From positions 62,001 to 126,000 of the forward strand of contig NZ_VXLC01000023.1 in assembly GCF_008704205.1 (NCBI RefSeq): a DNA stretch of 64,000 nucleotides, given 5' to 3'. The stretch comes from Nocardia colli. GTDB taxonomy: Bacteria > Actinomycetota > Actinomycetes > Mycobacteriales > Mycobacteriaceae. Both the position numbers and the translations under genes were made by a program. Under the pieces are notes generated by a model. That model made no database searches and was not told where the DNA came from. It worked only from the letters and a program-made list of their open reading frames with translations. Numbering within the stretch: the first letter of the stretch is position 1; each line of letters begins with the position of its first letter. Below are positions 15,332 through 23,557 of this stretch, in pieces.

Positions 15332-16477
15332 GGCGCGGGCGGCGCGCAGGCCCCAGGCGTCGGCGAGGAGGCGGTGGGACTCCAGGCGGTCGGCGTGGTG
15401 GTGGGTGATGCTGGTGACGAGGAGTTCGTCGGCACCGGTGACGCGTTGCAGGGCCGCGAGGCGTTCGGTGACCGTGCTGGGGGAGCCGACGAACTGGGTG
15501 GAGAGGCGGTCGGCGACGAGGCGGTGCTGCTCCGGGGTGAGCGGAGTGGCGGTGGCGGGGTCGAGGTAGTCGGCCGCGCCGGCGCCGCTGCGGATGCTGT
15601 GCACCCAGTGGCCGTAGGTGGCGGCGTGGTGCTGGGCGGTGGCGTCGTCACCGGCGACGACCACGTCCGCGGATACCACCACGTAGGGCTCGGCCAGCAG
15701 CGCGGAGGGGCGGAACGCGGCGCGGTAGGCCTCGACGGCGTCCAGGGCGGTGCCGGGCGACACGTGATAGGCGGCGGCGAACGGCAAGCCGAGTTGGCCT
15801 GCCAGCACGGCACTTTCGCCCCCGGAGCTGCCGAACAACCACAGGTCGACCTGTGCGCCCTCACCCGGAACCGCGTGCAGCGCAACCCCGTCCTTGCTCA
15901 CGAAGTGCCCGCCGAGCAGCGCGCGGATCTCGTCGACCTGTTCGGCGAAGTCCTGCGGCTGCGCTCCCTCCTGCTGGAGCGCCGCGGCCGAGGCGAGGAA
16001 CTTCGATCGGTCGGCGACCCGGCCCGGATCGAACGGCGGCGGTACCACGACACCGTCCCTGATCACGGTCCGCCCGGTCGCCGTATCGACCTTGGGGTGG
16101 CTGCCTTTCGGATGCGACGGCTCCGAGCCGTACTGGCTGCGCCGATGACCGGACCGCCCCAGCCCGAGATCGAGGCGGCCGGGGTACAGCGCGTCGATCG
16201 TACCGAACGCCTCCACGATCGACGCCGACGTGTGATGCCCGACCTGAACGGCCGCCGACCCCACGCGAATTCGCGAGGTGGCCGCCGCGACGAGGCCGAT
16301 CAGGGTGATCGACGAAGAACTGGCGACCGACACGAAATGGTGCTCGGCGAGCCAATAACGGTGGTAGCCCCACTGTTCCGCGTGCTGGGCGAGATCGATG
16401 GTGTTGCGCAGCGCCTGCTGCGCCGTCGATCCGGCGCTGACCGGAGACAGGTCGAGGATGGAGAGCGGGACCGTCAT
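15326..16477 (-). CDS. Luciferase-like flavin monooxygenase, MsnO8-like
   Basis: A 383-residue class of FMNH2-dependent luciferase-like monooxygenase (LLM) of the bacterial-luciferase superfamily. LSILDLSPVSAGST at the N terminus and the HHF-type motif in YWLAEHHF are typical of the MsnO8-like branch, as is RLDLGLGRSG. Such enzymes use reduced flavin from a separate reductase to attack C-S, C-N or ketone substrates; the substrate cannot be read here. ATG at 16477 overlaps the DUF1684 stop as ATGA and has GGAGG just upstream. It is the last gene of the 13-gene operon, and a strong hairpin follows. Confidence 0.85.
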   Translation of the reverse strand: MTVPLSILDLSPVSAGSTAQQALRNTIDLAQHAEQWGYHRYWLAEHHFVSVASSSSITLIGLVAAATSRIRVGSAAVQVGHHTSASIVEAFGTIDALYPGRLDLGLGRSGHRRSQYGSEPSHPKGSHPKVDTATGRTVIRDGVVVPPPFDPGRVADRSKFLASAAALQQEGAQPQDFAEQVDEIRALLGGHFVSKDGVALHAVPGEGAQVDLWLFGSSGGESAVLAGQLGLPFAAAYHVSPGTALDAVEAYRAAFRPSALLAEPYVVVSADVVVAGDDATAQHHAATYGHWVHSIRSGAGAADYLDPATATPLTPEQHRLVADRLSTQFVGSPSTVTERLAALQRVTGADELLVTSITHHHADRLESHRLLADAWGLRAARAA

Positions 16478-17280
16478 GAATTCCTCCCTAGCCGTGGATG
16501 CTGCTCGCCCGCCTCGATCGCCACGCGCAGCCGGTTCTCCGCGGGCGCGAGCGGGCAGGTCGCGAAATCGGTGAAGGCGCACGGCAGATTGGCCGCGCGG
16601 TTGAAATCGAGGCGTACCGTGCCGTCCGCGTCCGGCGCGCCGACCGCGAGCGCGCGGGCCGCCGGGTAGGTGGTGATGCCGCTGGTCGCGTCGGTGAACA
16701 GCAGGCGCAGGTCGTTCGGATCGCCGAACGCGATGACTCGCTCGGTCGCCTCGCCGATGGTGAATTCGATGGTGCCGGAAGCGGTGTGGTGATGTTCGAG
16801 TCCGTCGACCACCGCGCCGGTGGTCACCGTGCGCTGCTCGTCGAACGGCGTGAACCGCCCCTGCACCACCCAGCGCGGATCGGGCGCGTAGGTGGGAATG
16901 CCGTCGAAGCTCGACAGCGTCGGCGCGGCCGGATCGTGCACGCGCACCGCGTACAGACCGGTGCGCCGGATCACCTCCAGCACCCGATGTTCTTGCAGCA
17001 CACTGAGTCCCGGCGCACCCTCGGCCGGCTTGATGATCTGCACGCCCGCGATGCGCGTGCCGTCGAACTCCAGCCGGTCGGCGGGCTGGGCGGTGATGAA
17101 CACCTTGTCGTCGGTGACCCACCAGGTGCCGGGCACGTCCGGCAGTCGCTCGGGTTGGTCGGTGAGCCAATGCAATCCGGTCAGGCTGAGGAAGCCGAGC
17201 GGATCGCGCAGCTGGTCCTCTCTGCTGTCGTGCCAGTGCGCCCACTCGGTTTCGAAAACGGTGCTGATGCTGGTCGTCAT
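16474..17280 (-). CDS. DUF1684 domain protein
   Basis: The 268-residue protein matches the DUF1684 (COG3358) family. Visible family blocks are WHDSREDQLRDPLGFLSL near the N terminus, RIAGVQI, TGLYAVRVHDP, WVVQGRFTPFD, and the C-terminal LDFNRAANLPCAFTDFATC with conserved Asn, Pro and Cys. No signal peptide or membrane segment is seen. Biochemical function is not established. It overlaps the genes on both sides by ATGA junctions, so it is made together with three flavin monooxygenases. A role in the same substrate pathway, for example hydrolysis or isomerisation of an oxidised product, is inference only. Confidence 0.85.
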   Translation of the reverse strand: MTTSISTVFETEWAHWHDSREDQLRDPLGFLSLTGLHWLTDQPERLPDVPGTWWVTDDKVFITAQPADRLEFDGTRIAGVQIIKPAEGAPGLSVLQEHRVLEVIRRTGLYAVRVHDPAAPTLSSFDGIPTYAPDPRWVVQGRFTPFDEQRTVTTGAVVDGLEHHHTASGTIEFTIGEATERVIAFGDPNDLRLLFTDATSGITTYPAARALAVGAPDADGTVRLDFNRAANLPCAFTDFATCPLAPAENRLRVAIEAGEQHPRLGRNS

Positions 17281-18647
17281 GACGCTCGGGCTCCTTCGTG
17301 GGCGGTGGTGTGCTGGTGTGGATGGCGCAGACCGAGATGGTCGCGCAGCGTGGTGCCGGTGTATTCGGTGCGGAAACTGCCGCGCTCCTGCAGTTCCGGG
17401 ACGACCCGGTCGACGAATTCGTCCAGTCCGCCCGGGGTGAGGTGCGGCACGAGGATGAATCCGTCGCTGGCGTCGGCCTGGACGTAGGTGTCGATCTGCT
17501 CGGCGACCGCGGCGGGCGTGCCGACGAACTGCTGGCGCGCGGTGACCTCGATGATCAGCTCACGGATGCTGAGCTTTTCGGCCTCCGCCTTGGCCCGCCA
17601 GGCTTCGGCGACCGCGCGCGGGTCCTTGGCGTGGCGGACCCGGCCGCGGGTGATGGCGACGTTGTCGGTCGGCTCGACGTCGGGCAGCGGTCCGTCCGGG
17701 TCGTAGCCGGAAAGGTCACGGCCCCAGACCTGTTCGAGGAAGGCGATGGCGGTCTGCGGCCCGACCTGCTGGCGGCGGATGTGGCGGGCGCGGTCCTCGG
17801 CGTCCTGCGCGGTGTCGCCGAGCACGAAGGTGGCCGCGGGCAGGATCTTCAACTCCTCCGGTGTCCGGCCGTATTTCGCCAACCGGCCCTTCACGTCCGC
17901 GTAGAACCGTTGTCCCGCTTCGAGGGTGCCGTGCACGGTGAAGATCGCGTCGGCGGCGGCCGCGCCGAACTCCCGGCCGTCGTCGGAATCGCCTGCCTGC
18001 AACAACACCGGGTGCCCCTGCGGGCTCGGCGGCAGCACGAACCGTCCGGCGATATCGAATTGGCCACCGCGATGCCGGGTTTCGGGAATCTCCCGGGCGA
18101 ATACGCCGGCGGCCCGATCGACCACCAGGGTGTCGGCGGCCCAGCTGTCCCACAGCTTGCGCGTCACCTCGACCACCTCGGCGGCCCGCTGGTAGCGCTG
18201 CGCGTGTTCGAGATATCCGCCGCGCCGGAAGTTCTCGCCGGTGAACGCGTCCGACGAGGTGACCACATTCCAGGCCGCCCGCCCACCGGAGAGGTGGTCC
18301 AGCGAGGCGAACTGCTTGGCCAGCTCGAACGGCTCGTTGTAGGTGCTGTTGATGGTGCCCGCGAGGCCGAGCTTGTCGGTCACCCCGGCCAGCGCGTTGA
18401 GCACGGTGAAGGTGTCCGGCCTGCCGACCACGTCGAGATCGTGGATGCGCCCGAGGTGCTCGCGCAGCCGCAGTCCCTCGGCGAGGAAGAAGAAGTCGAA
18501 CAGGCCGCGCTCGGCGGTTTTCGCCAAGTGCACGAACGACTCGAAATCGACCTGGCTCTTGGACGCCGGGTCGGCCCAGACGGTGGTGTTGTTGACGCCG
18601 GGGAAGTGCGCGGCGAGATGGATCTGCTTGCGTGGTGTGCCGGTCAC
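17277..18647 (-). CDS. NtaA/SnaA/DszA-family flavin monooxygenase
   Basis: A 456-residue LLM of the NtaA/SnaA/SoxA/DszA group, whose members attack nitrilotriacetate, pristinamycin precursors or the sulfur heterocycle of dibenzothiophene sulfone using FMNH2. Family blocks are NTTVWADPASKSQVDFESFV, GLFDFFFLAEGLR, FELAKQFASLDHLSGGRAAWN with VVTSSDAF after it, and HPVLLQAGDSDDGREFGA. The GTG at 18647 overlaps the previous stop (GTGA), which fixes the start; the longer open frame upstream is a shadow inside the preceding gene. The substrate is unknown. The riboswitch context makes an organosulfur compound the first guess. Confidence 0.88.
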   Translation of the reverse strand: MTGTPRKQIHLAAHFPGVNNTTVWADPASKSQVDFESFVHLAKTAERGLFDFFFLAEGLRLREHLGRIHDLDVVGRPDTFTVLNALAGVTDKLGLAGTINSTYNEPFELAKQFASLDHLSGGRAAWNVVTSSDAFTGENFRRGGYLEHAQRYQRAAEVVEVTRKLWDSWAADTLVVDRAAGVFAREIPETRHRGGQFDIAGRFVLPPSPQGHPVLLQAGDSDDGREFGAAAADAIFTVHGTLEAGQRFYADVKGRLAKYGRTPEELKILPAATFVLGDTAQDAEDRARHIRRQQVGPQTAIAFLEQVWGRDLSGYDPDGPLPDVEPTDNVAITRGRVRHAKDPRAVAEAWRAKAEAEKLSIRELIIEVTARQQFVGTPAAVAEQIDTYVQADASDGFILVPHLTPGGLDEFVDRVVPELQERGSFRTEYTGTTLRDHLGLRHPHQHTTAHEGARAS

Positions 18648-19771
18648 GACGGCGTGCCCTCCTGGATCGTGGTACCTGCGTAGCGGCTGACCGGACGCGG
18701 CAGCCCGAGTCGGTCTCGCAATGTGCTGGCGGACAGTGGCTTCCGGTCCAGCGCGGCGAGGCGCCGGACGGCCGCCGGTACGGCGAGCGGGCGCAGCACG
18801 ACGCCGTCGGCCGCGCCGGAAGCGTCGATGGAGCCGAGCAATTCGCGCAAGGTCGCCGGAGTTCCGATGTGGCGCAGGCCGGCCGGAGTGACGGCGGTCC
18901 ACTGATCCAGCTGAGCCACCTCATCTCGCGCGGCCTCGGCCGAATCGGCCAGATGCACTTCGACATCAAGCAGAACTCGCACGGAATCCGGATCGCGGTC
19001 GGCCGCTCGAACGGCCGTGCGCAGCGCCGTCCGCAGCACCCGCGCCGAGTCGAGATCGCTTGCGGCGACCCGGATCAGATCGGCCCGACGCACCGCGACA
19101 CCGGTGCTCGCGTCGTCGTGCGCCCGGACCGAGACGATCGATTGCCCCTGCGGCGAGCGCGGCGTGATCGACGGCCCCTTCACCGAGAAGTTGTCCCCGG
19201 CGAAGTCGATGTAGTGCAGCTTGTCTCGATCGATGAACCGCCCGGTGGGCACGTCGCGGATCTCCGCGCCGTCCTCCCAGCTGTCCCACAGCCGGGTGAC
19301 CACCTCGATCGCCTCGTCCGCCTCGTGCCACAGCGACGCCACGTCCTGCTCGCCCTTGCGCCCGAAAGCCCTTGCCTGCTCCACGCCTTCGGACACGGTG
19401 ACCTCCCAACCGGCGCGCCCGGACGAGGCGAAATCGAGACTCTGGATCGCCTTGGCCAGATGGAACGGCTCGGTGTGCGTCACGGGTCCCTGCGGCAACA
19501 GGCCGATGTGCCGGGTGGCCGCCGCGACTCGGGCGGCGATCGCCACCGCGTCGAGCCTGCCGCGCGCGACCCCGGGCCCACCGGGCTGCAACCCGAACGA
19601 GTCGGGCACGAATACCGCGTCCACACCGGCCGTTTCGGCCGCGGTGACGGCGTCGACCCAGTACGCACCGGTGAACAGATCCTCGGCCCGCGAGTCGTCC
19701 CGGCGCCACGACGCCGGATGAATCCCCGTCCCGGCGAGCTCGATCGCCAGGAAGAAGTCGGATTCGGCCAT
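18644..19771 (-). CDS. Luciferase-like flavin monooxygenase
   Basis: A 375-residue LLM. ELAGTGIHPASWR at the N terminus, GVDAVFVPDSFG, HLAKAIQSLDFASSGRAGWE and SPQGQSIVSVRAHDDAS align with the NtaA/DszA-like branch but the protein is about 80 residues shorter than the next gene. It overlaps the preceding small gene by TGATG and the following monooxygenase by GTGA. This suggests balanced production of paired monooxygenases. The usual insertion segment seems reduced, so its substrate may be smaller; that is inference. Confidence 0.82.
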   Translation of the reverse strand: MAESDFFLAIELAGTGIHPASWRRDDSRAEDLFTGAYWVDAVTAAETAGVDAVFVPDSFGLQPGGPGVARGRLDAVAIAARVAAATRHIGLLPQGPVTHTEPFHLAKAIQSLDFASSGRAGWEVTVSEGVEQARAFGRKGEQDVASLWHEADEAIEVVTRLWDSWEDGAEIRDVPTGRFIDRDKLHYIDFAGDNFSVKGPSITPRSPQGQSIVSVRAHDDASTGVAVRRADLIRVAASDLDSARVLRTALRTAVRAADRDPDSVRVLLDVEVHLADSAEAARDEVAQLDQWTAVTPAGLRHIGTPATLRELLGSIDASGAADGVVLRPLAVPAAVRRLAALDRKPLSASTLRDRLGLPRPVSRYAGTTIQEGTPS

Positions 19772-20010
19772 CAGTAGGTTTCCTTCCAATCGAGGCACTG
19801 CCGCGCCGCCGGGTGCACGCCCGCGGCGTCCGGCGCGAAGAAGAACGCGTGCTGCCACAGGTCGGTGGCGGCGCTGCGCTCGGGCCCGTGCAGATGGGTG
19901 CGCCACCAGCGCTTCGCCCGCGCGGGCAGCGAGCCCGGGCGCTCCGGCCTGCTGCGGCAGTGCGCGGGGCGGTCAGAACGGACGAGTATCCGGTAGGTCG
20001 AGTCCGACAT
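19771..20010 (-). CDS. Small uncharacterised protein of 79 residues in the ABC/monooxygenase operon
   Basis: I do not recognise a family. The protein is basic and Trp-rich in its second half (KRWWRTHLHGPERSA, LWQHAFFFAPDAAGVHP) and has one Cys in the first half and one in RQCLDWKETY. There is no signal peptide and no clear membrane helix. Both ends overlap neighbours by TGATG: its ATG at 20010 overlaps the ABC ATPase stop, and its stop overlaps the next monooxygenase start. These two precise junctions make it likely to be a real gene. It could be an accessory of the transporter or of the monooxygenases. Confidence 0.65.
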   Translation of the reverse strand: MSDSTYRILVRSDRPAHCRSRPERPGSLPARAKRWWRTHLHGPERSAATDLWQHAFFFAPDAAGVHPAARQCLDWKETY

Positions 20011-21686
20011 CAGGATGGTCCTTTCGCGACGGCGGGAGTGGGGATGGCGGAGAGCAGCTCGCGGGTGTACTCGTGCTGCGGATTGTCGAAAATCGCCGCG
20101 GTCGGGCCGGATTCGACGATGCGACCGTGCCGCATGACGGCGACGTGATCGCTGATCCGGCGGACCACCGCGAGGTCGTGGGAGATGAACAGATAGCTCA
20201 GCGCCAGCTCGGTTTGCAGCCGGTCCAGCAACTCCAGGATCTGCGCCTGCACCGAGGCATCGAGGGCGGAGACCGGTTCGTCGAGCACCAGCAGGTCCGG
20301 GTGCAGGGCGAGGGCCCGGGCGATGGCGACGCGCTGGCGTTGCCCGCCGGACAGTTCCGCGGGGCGGCGCTGCGCGAAGTGCTCCGGCAGGGCCACCTGC
20401 TTCAGCAGTTCGGCGACCCGCGCCTGCCTGGCCGCGCGATCACCGACGCCGTACGCGCGCAACGGTTCCTCGATGATCGTGCCGACCCGCCAGCGGGGAT
20501 CCAGTGAGGAGTACGGGTTTTGGTACACCACCTGGAACCGCTTGCGCAGCAACCGCAGCCGGGTGCCGCGGACCCGGGTGAGCTCGTGTCCGTCGAAGGT
20601 GACCCGGCCACTGTCGGGTTCGGTGAGCCGCAACGCGATCCGCGCCGTCGTCGACTTACCCGACCCGGATTCGCCGACCAGCGACAGGGTTTCGCCACGG
20701 CCGAGTTCGAACCCGACGCCGGCCACCGCCGTCACCGACCCACCGGCCTGCGCGCGGAACCGCTTGCGCACCTCGCGCAGCGCCAGCAGCGGCGCACCCT
20801 CCCGCGGCTTGGGCGTCCGGTAGGCGCCCGCGGGCGCCAGGCTCGGCGACGCGGCCAGCAGCCGCTTGGTGTACGGATGCCGCGGCTGGGCGAGCACGGT
20901 CGCGGTCGGCCCGCTCTCCACGATCTCGCCGTTGTTCAGCACCACGATCCGGTCGGCGCGCTCGGCGGCCACCGCGAGATCGTGGGTGATCAGCAGCACT
21001 GCGGTGCCCTTGTCCGCGATCTGGGCCGCCAGCTGATCCAGCACCCGCCGCGCCACCGTGGCGTCCAGCGCGCTGGTCGGCTCGTCCGCGATCACCAGCT
21101 CCGGCCGGCAGGCCAGCGCGGACGCGATCAGCACCCGCTGCCGTTGCCCGCCCGAAAGTTCATGGGGGTACTGAACTTCCCGAAGTTCGGGTCGATCGAT
21201 GCCCGCCTCGGCAAGCAGTTCGATCGCGCGCTCCCGCGCGGAGCGCTTGTCCGCGAGCCGGTGCACCAGCAGCGCCTCGGCCACCTGATCGCCCACGCGC
21301 CGAACCGGATTCAGCGACAGGCCGGGATCCTGCGGCACGAACCCGATCCGCGCACCGCGCAACCGCTGCAACGCCCGCTCGGACCGAGTGTCGACGACGT
21401 GCCCGTCGAACGCGATGGTCCCGCCGCTGATCTCGGCGTTCGCCCCGAGCAGGCCGATCACCGCCTGCGCGAGAGTGGACTTGCCCGAACCGGATTCACC
21501 GACCAGGGCCACCACTTCGCCACGCGACACACTGAGCGAGACGCCGTCCAACGCGGTGACGTCGCCGGAGTCCGACCGGTAGCGCACGCGCAGGTTGTCG
21601 ATCCGCAGCAGCGGGCCCGCTTGCGGCCCCGCGGTTTCGGCGGGGGCGTCGATCGGTTCCGCGCGCGGCGAAGAGGTGGTGGTCAT
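20010..21686 (-). CDS. Dipeptide/nickel-type ABC transporter, double ATP-binding protein
   Basis: One 558-residue chain holds two complete ABC ATPase domains of the DppD and DppF types. Each half has a Walker A GESGSGKST, a signature LSGGQRQRV and a Walker B followed by DEP (VIADEPTSALD in the first half, LVLDEPVSALD in the second). The ends of each half carry the peptide-transporter YTKRLLAA and YTRELLSA blocks. It powers import through the two permeases encoded just upstream. ATG at 21686 lies 2 bases after the permease stop; a longer frame to 21824 is a shadow. The substrate class of this family includes oligopeptides, glutathione, nickel and small sulfur compounds. Confidence 0.92.
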   Translation of the reverse strand: MTTTSSPRAEPIDAPAETAGPQAGPLLRIDNLRVRYRSDSGDVTALDGVSLSVSRGEVVALVGESGSGKSTLAQAVIGLLGANAEISGGTIAFDGHVVDTRSERALQRLRGARIGFVPQDPGLSLNPVRRVGDQVAEALLVHRLADKRSARERAIELLAEAGIDRPELREVQYPHELSGGQRQRVLIASALACRPELVIADEPTSALDATVARRVLDQLAAQIADKGTAVLLITHDLAVAAERADRIVVLNNGEIVESGPTATVLAQPRHPYTKRLLAASPSLAPAGAYRTPKPREGAPLLALREVRKRFRAQAGGSVTAVAGVGFELGRGETLSLVGESGSGKSTTARIALRLTEPDSGRVTFDGHELTRVRGTRLRLLRKRFQVVYQNPYSSLDPRWRVGTIIEEPLRAYGVGDRAARQARVAELLKQVALPEHFAQRRPAELSGGQRQRVAIARALALHPDLLVLDEPVSALDASVQAQILELLDRLQTELALSYLFISHDLAVVRRISDHVAVMRHGRIVESGPTAAIFDNPQHEYTRELLSAIPTPAVAKGPS

Positions 21687-21688
21687 GG

Positions 21689-22552
21689 CTATTCGTTCCT
21701 TCCTACGGCGCGCCCGAGGCGCTGGGCGGCCACGACGACCGCGACGATGACCAGGCCGGGGAGGGTGGTCATCCACCAGGCGGTGGCGAGATAGTTGCGC
21801 CCCTCGGAGATGAGCGAACCCCACTCGGGGGTAGGCGGTTTCGCGCCGTAGCCGAGGAAGCTGAGCGCCGAGATGGACAGCACGGCCATGCCGAACTCGA
21901 CCGCGGCCAGCGCGAGCACCGGCTGGTAGGAGTTGGGCAGCACGTGCCGCAGCAGTACCGTGTACCAGCGGACCCCGGAGGCGTGCGCCGCCTCGACGAA
22001 CACCTCATGGCGTACCCGCAGTACCTCCGATCGCATCACGCGCGCGAAGTTGGCCACGAGCGAAACACCCACCGCGATCGCCACATTCCGGGTGCCGAAG
22101 CCGAGCGCGGTGACCAGGGCCAGCGACAGCAGCAGGGCCGGAATCGACAGCAGCACATCGACCACGCGCATCACCGCGGCGTCGACGATGCCGCCGACCG
22201 CCCCCGACAGCAGGCCGAGGACCGACCCGGTGATCAGCGCGATGCCCACCGCGGCGAGCGTGGCGGTCAGCGAGAGCCCGGCGCCGTGCACCATGCGCGT
22301 GTACAGGTCGCGGCCGAGATTGTCGGTGCCGAACCAGTGCTGCGCACTGGGGCTTTGGAACTTCTGCGCGGGCACGCCGATCAGCGGATCACCGCCGGCG
22401 AACACGGACGGGAACAGCGCCCAGCCGATGGCGAGCAGCACCACCACACCGGACAGCACCAGAACCACGTTGTCGCGCAACCATTTCCACCGCAGTGCCG
22501 GTGTGCGCAGGCGGGGCACCGCGCCGCGCCGCTCGTCGATGACGTCAACCAT
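21689..22552 (-). CDS. ABC transporter permease, DppC type
   Basis: A 287-residue inner-membrane permease of the dipeptide/nickel class. An N-terminal helix near residues 32-50 is followed by the OppC/DppC-type lead QHWFGTDNLGRDLYTRMVHGA, and the EAA loop is seen as EVFVEAAHASGVRWYTVLLRHVLPN. Five more hydrophobic segments follow, with SFLGYGAKPPTPEWGSLI, a typical periplasmic motif of DppC proteins. The start overlaps the DppB-type gene by 8 bases. It forms the channel together with that protein. Confidence 0.92.
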   Translation of the reverse strand: MVDVIDERRGAVPRLRTPALRWKWLRDNVVLVLSGVVVLLAIGWALFPSVFAGGDPLIGVPAQKFQSPSAQHWFGTDNLGRDLYTRMVHGAGLSLTATLAAVGIALITGSVLGLLSGAVGGIVDAAVMRVVDVLLSIPALLLSLALVTALGFGTRNVAIAVGVSLVANFARVMRSEVLRVRHEVFVEAAHASGVRWYTVLLRHVLPNSYQPVLALAAVEFGMAVLSISALSFLGYGAKPPTPEWGSLISEGRNYLATAWWMTTLPGLVIVAVVVAAQRLGRAVGRNE

Positions 22553-23555
22553 GAATTGCCACCCCTTCGGCAGTGCCGCCGATTCGATCGTCGGCCGCCT
22601 CGTCCTTCGCCACCCGCCGCGACCGCGTGGCGATACGCGGGTCGAGCAGCGGATACAGCAGGTCCACCGCGAGATTCACGGAGACGAAGACGACCGAGGT
22701 GAGCAGGACGATGCCCTGCACCACCGGAATGTCCTGGGCCAGTACGGCGGTCTGGGTGAGGCGGCCGACACCCTGCCGGGCGAACACGGTCTCCACTACC
22801 ACCGACCCGGCCAGCATGTTGCCGACCAGCACTCCGGCGATGGTGAAGGTGGGCACGCTGGCCGAGCGCAGCACATGCTTGCGCTGCACCCACCAGCGCG
22901 AACCGCCCTTCGCCAGGGCCACATCGACGTACGGCTGACGCCAGGTCGAGGCCAGCCCGGAGGCCAGCACCTGGGCGATCACCGCGCCGATGGGCAGCGC
23001 GAGGGTCAACGCGGGCAAGACGGTACCCGCGAACCCGTGCCCGCCGAACGCCGGCGTCAGCCGCAACTTGAACGAGAACAGTTGCAGCAGCAGCAATCCG
23101 GTCCAGAAGGTCGGCACCGACACCGCGAGCGAGGGGAGCGCGGTCAACGCGGTCCGCAGCCACGGCCGCCGGGTATAGGTCGACGCGAACGCCAGTGCCA
23201 CGCCGCCGACGGTCGCGAAAACCAAGGCCAGTCCGGCCAATCCGAGCGTGCCGGGCAGCGCACTGCCGATGGCGTCGGTCACCGGCTGCCCGGTGACGAT
23301 CGAGTGCCCGAGATCACCACGCACCGCATGCCCGAGCGCGGTCCAATACTGTTCCCACAGCGGACGATCCAGCCCGTAGCGGGCCTGCAACTCGGCGATG
23401 GCGGCCTTGTCCACCGGCGTGCCCGCACCGGCGCCGTCGGCCGCGATCGAGATCGGGTCGGCGGGCAGCAGGTAGAGCACGACGAACGAGATGGTGAACG
23501 CGGCCCAGAGCACCCAGATCGCCTGCAGGACCCGCAGAGCCAGATAGCGCGCCAT
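22545..23555 (-). CDS. ABC transporter permease, DppB type
   Basis: A 336-residue permease of the DppB class. The N terminus MARYLALRVLQAIWVLW with FVVLYLLPADPI is the family lead, RYGLDRPLWEQYWTAL and GDLGHSIVTGQPV follow, and the EAA region is DVALAKGGSRWWVQRKHVLR. About six membrane helices are visible. The ATG at 23555 lies 2 bases after the stop of the binding-protein gene. Near the C terminus DLLYPLLDPRI is the usual end of this family. It pairs with the DppC-type permease. Confidence 0.92.
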   Translation of the reverse strand: MARYLALRVLQAIWVLWAAFTISFVVLYLLPADPISIAADGAGAGTPVDKAAIAELQARYGLDRPLWEQYWTALGHAVRGDLGHSIVTGQPVTDAIGSALPGTLGLAGLALVFATVGGVALAFASTYTRRPWLRTALTALPSLAVSVPTFWTGLLLLQLFSFKLRLTPAFGGHGFAGTVLPALTLALPIGAVIAQVLASGLASTWRQPYVDVALAKGGSRWWVQRKHVLRSASVPTFTIAGVLVGNMLAGSVVVETVFARQGVGRLTQTAVLAQDIPVVQGIVLLTSVVFVSVNLAVDLLYPLLDPRIATRSRRVAKDEAADDRIGGTAEGVAIHG

Positions 23556-23557
23556 GA

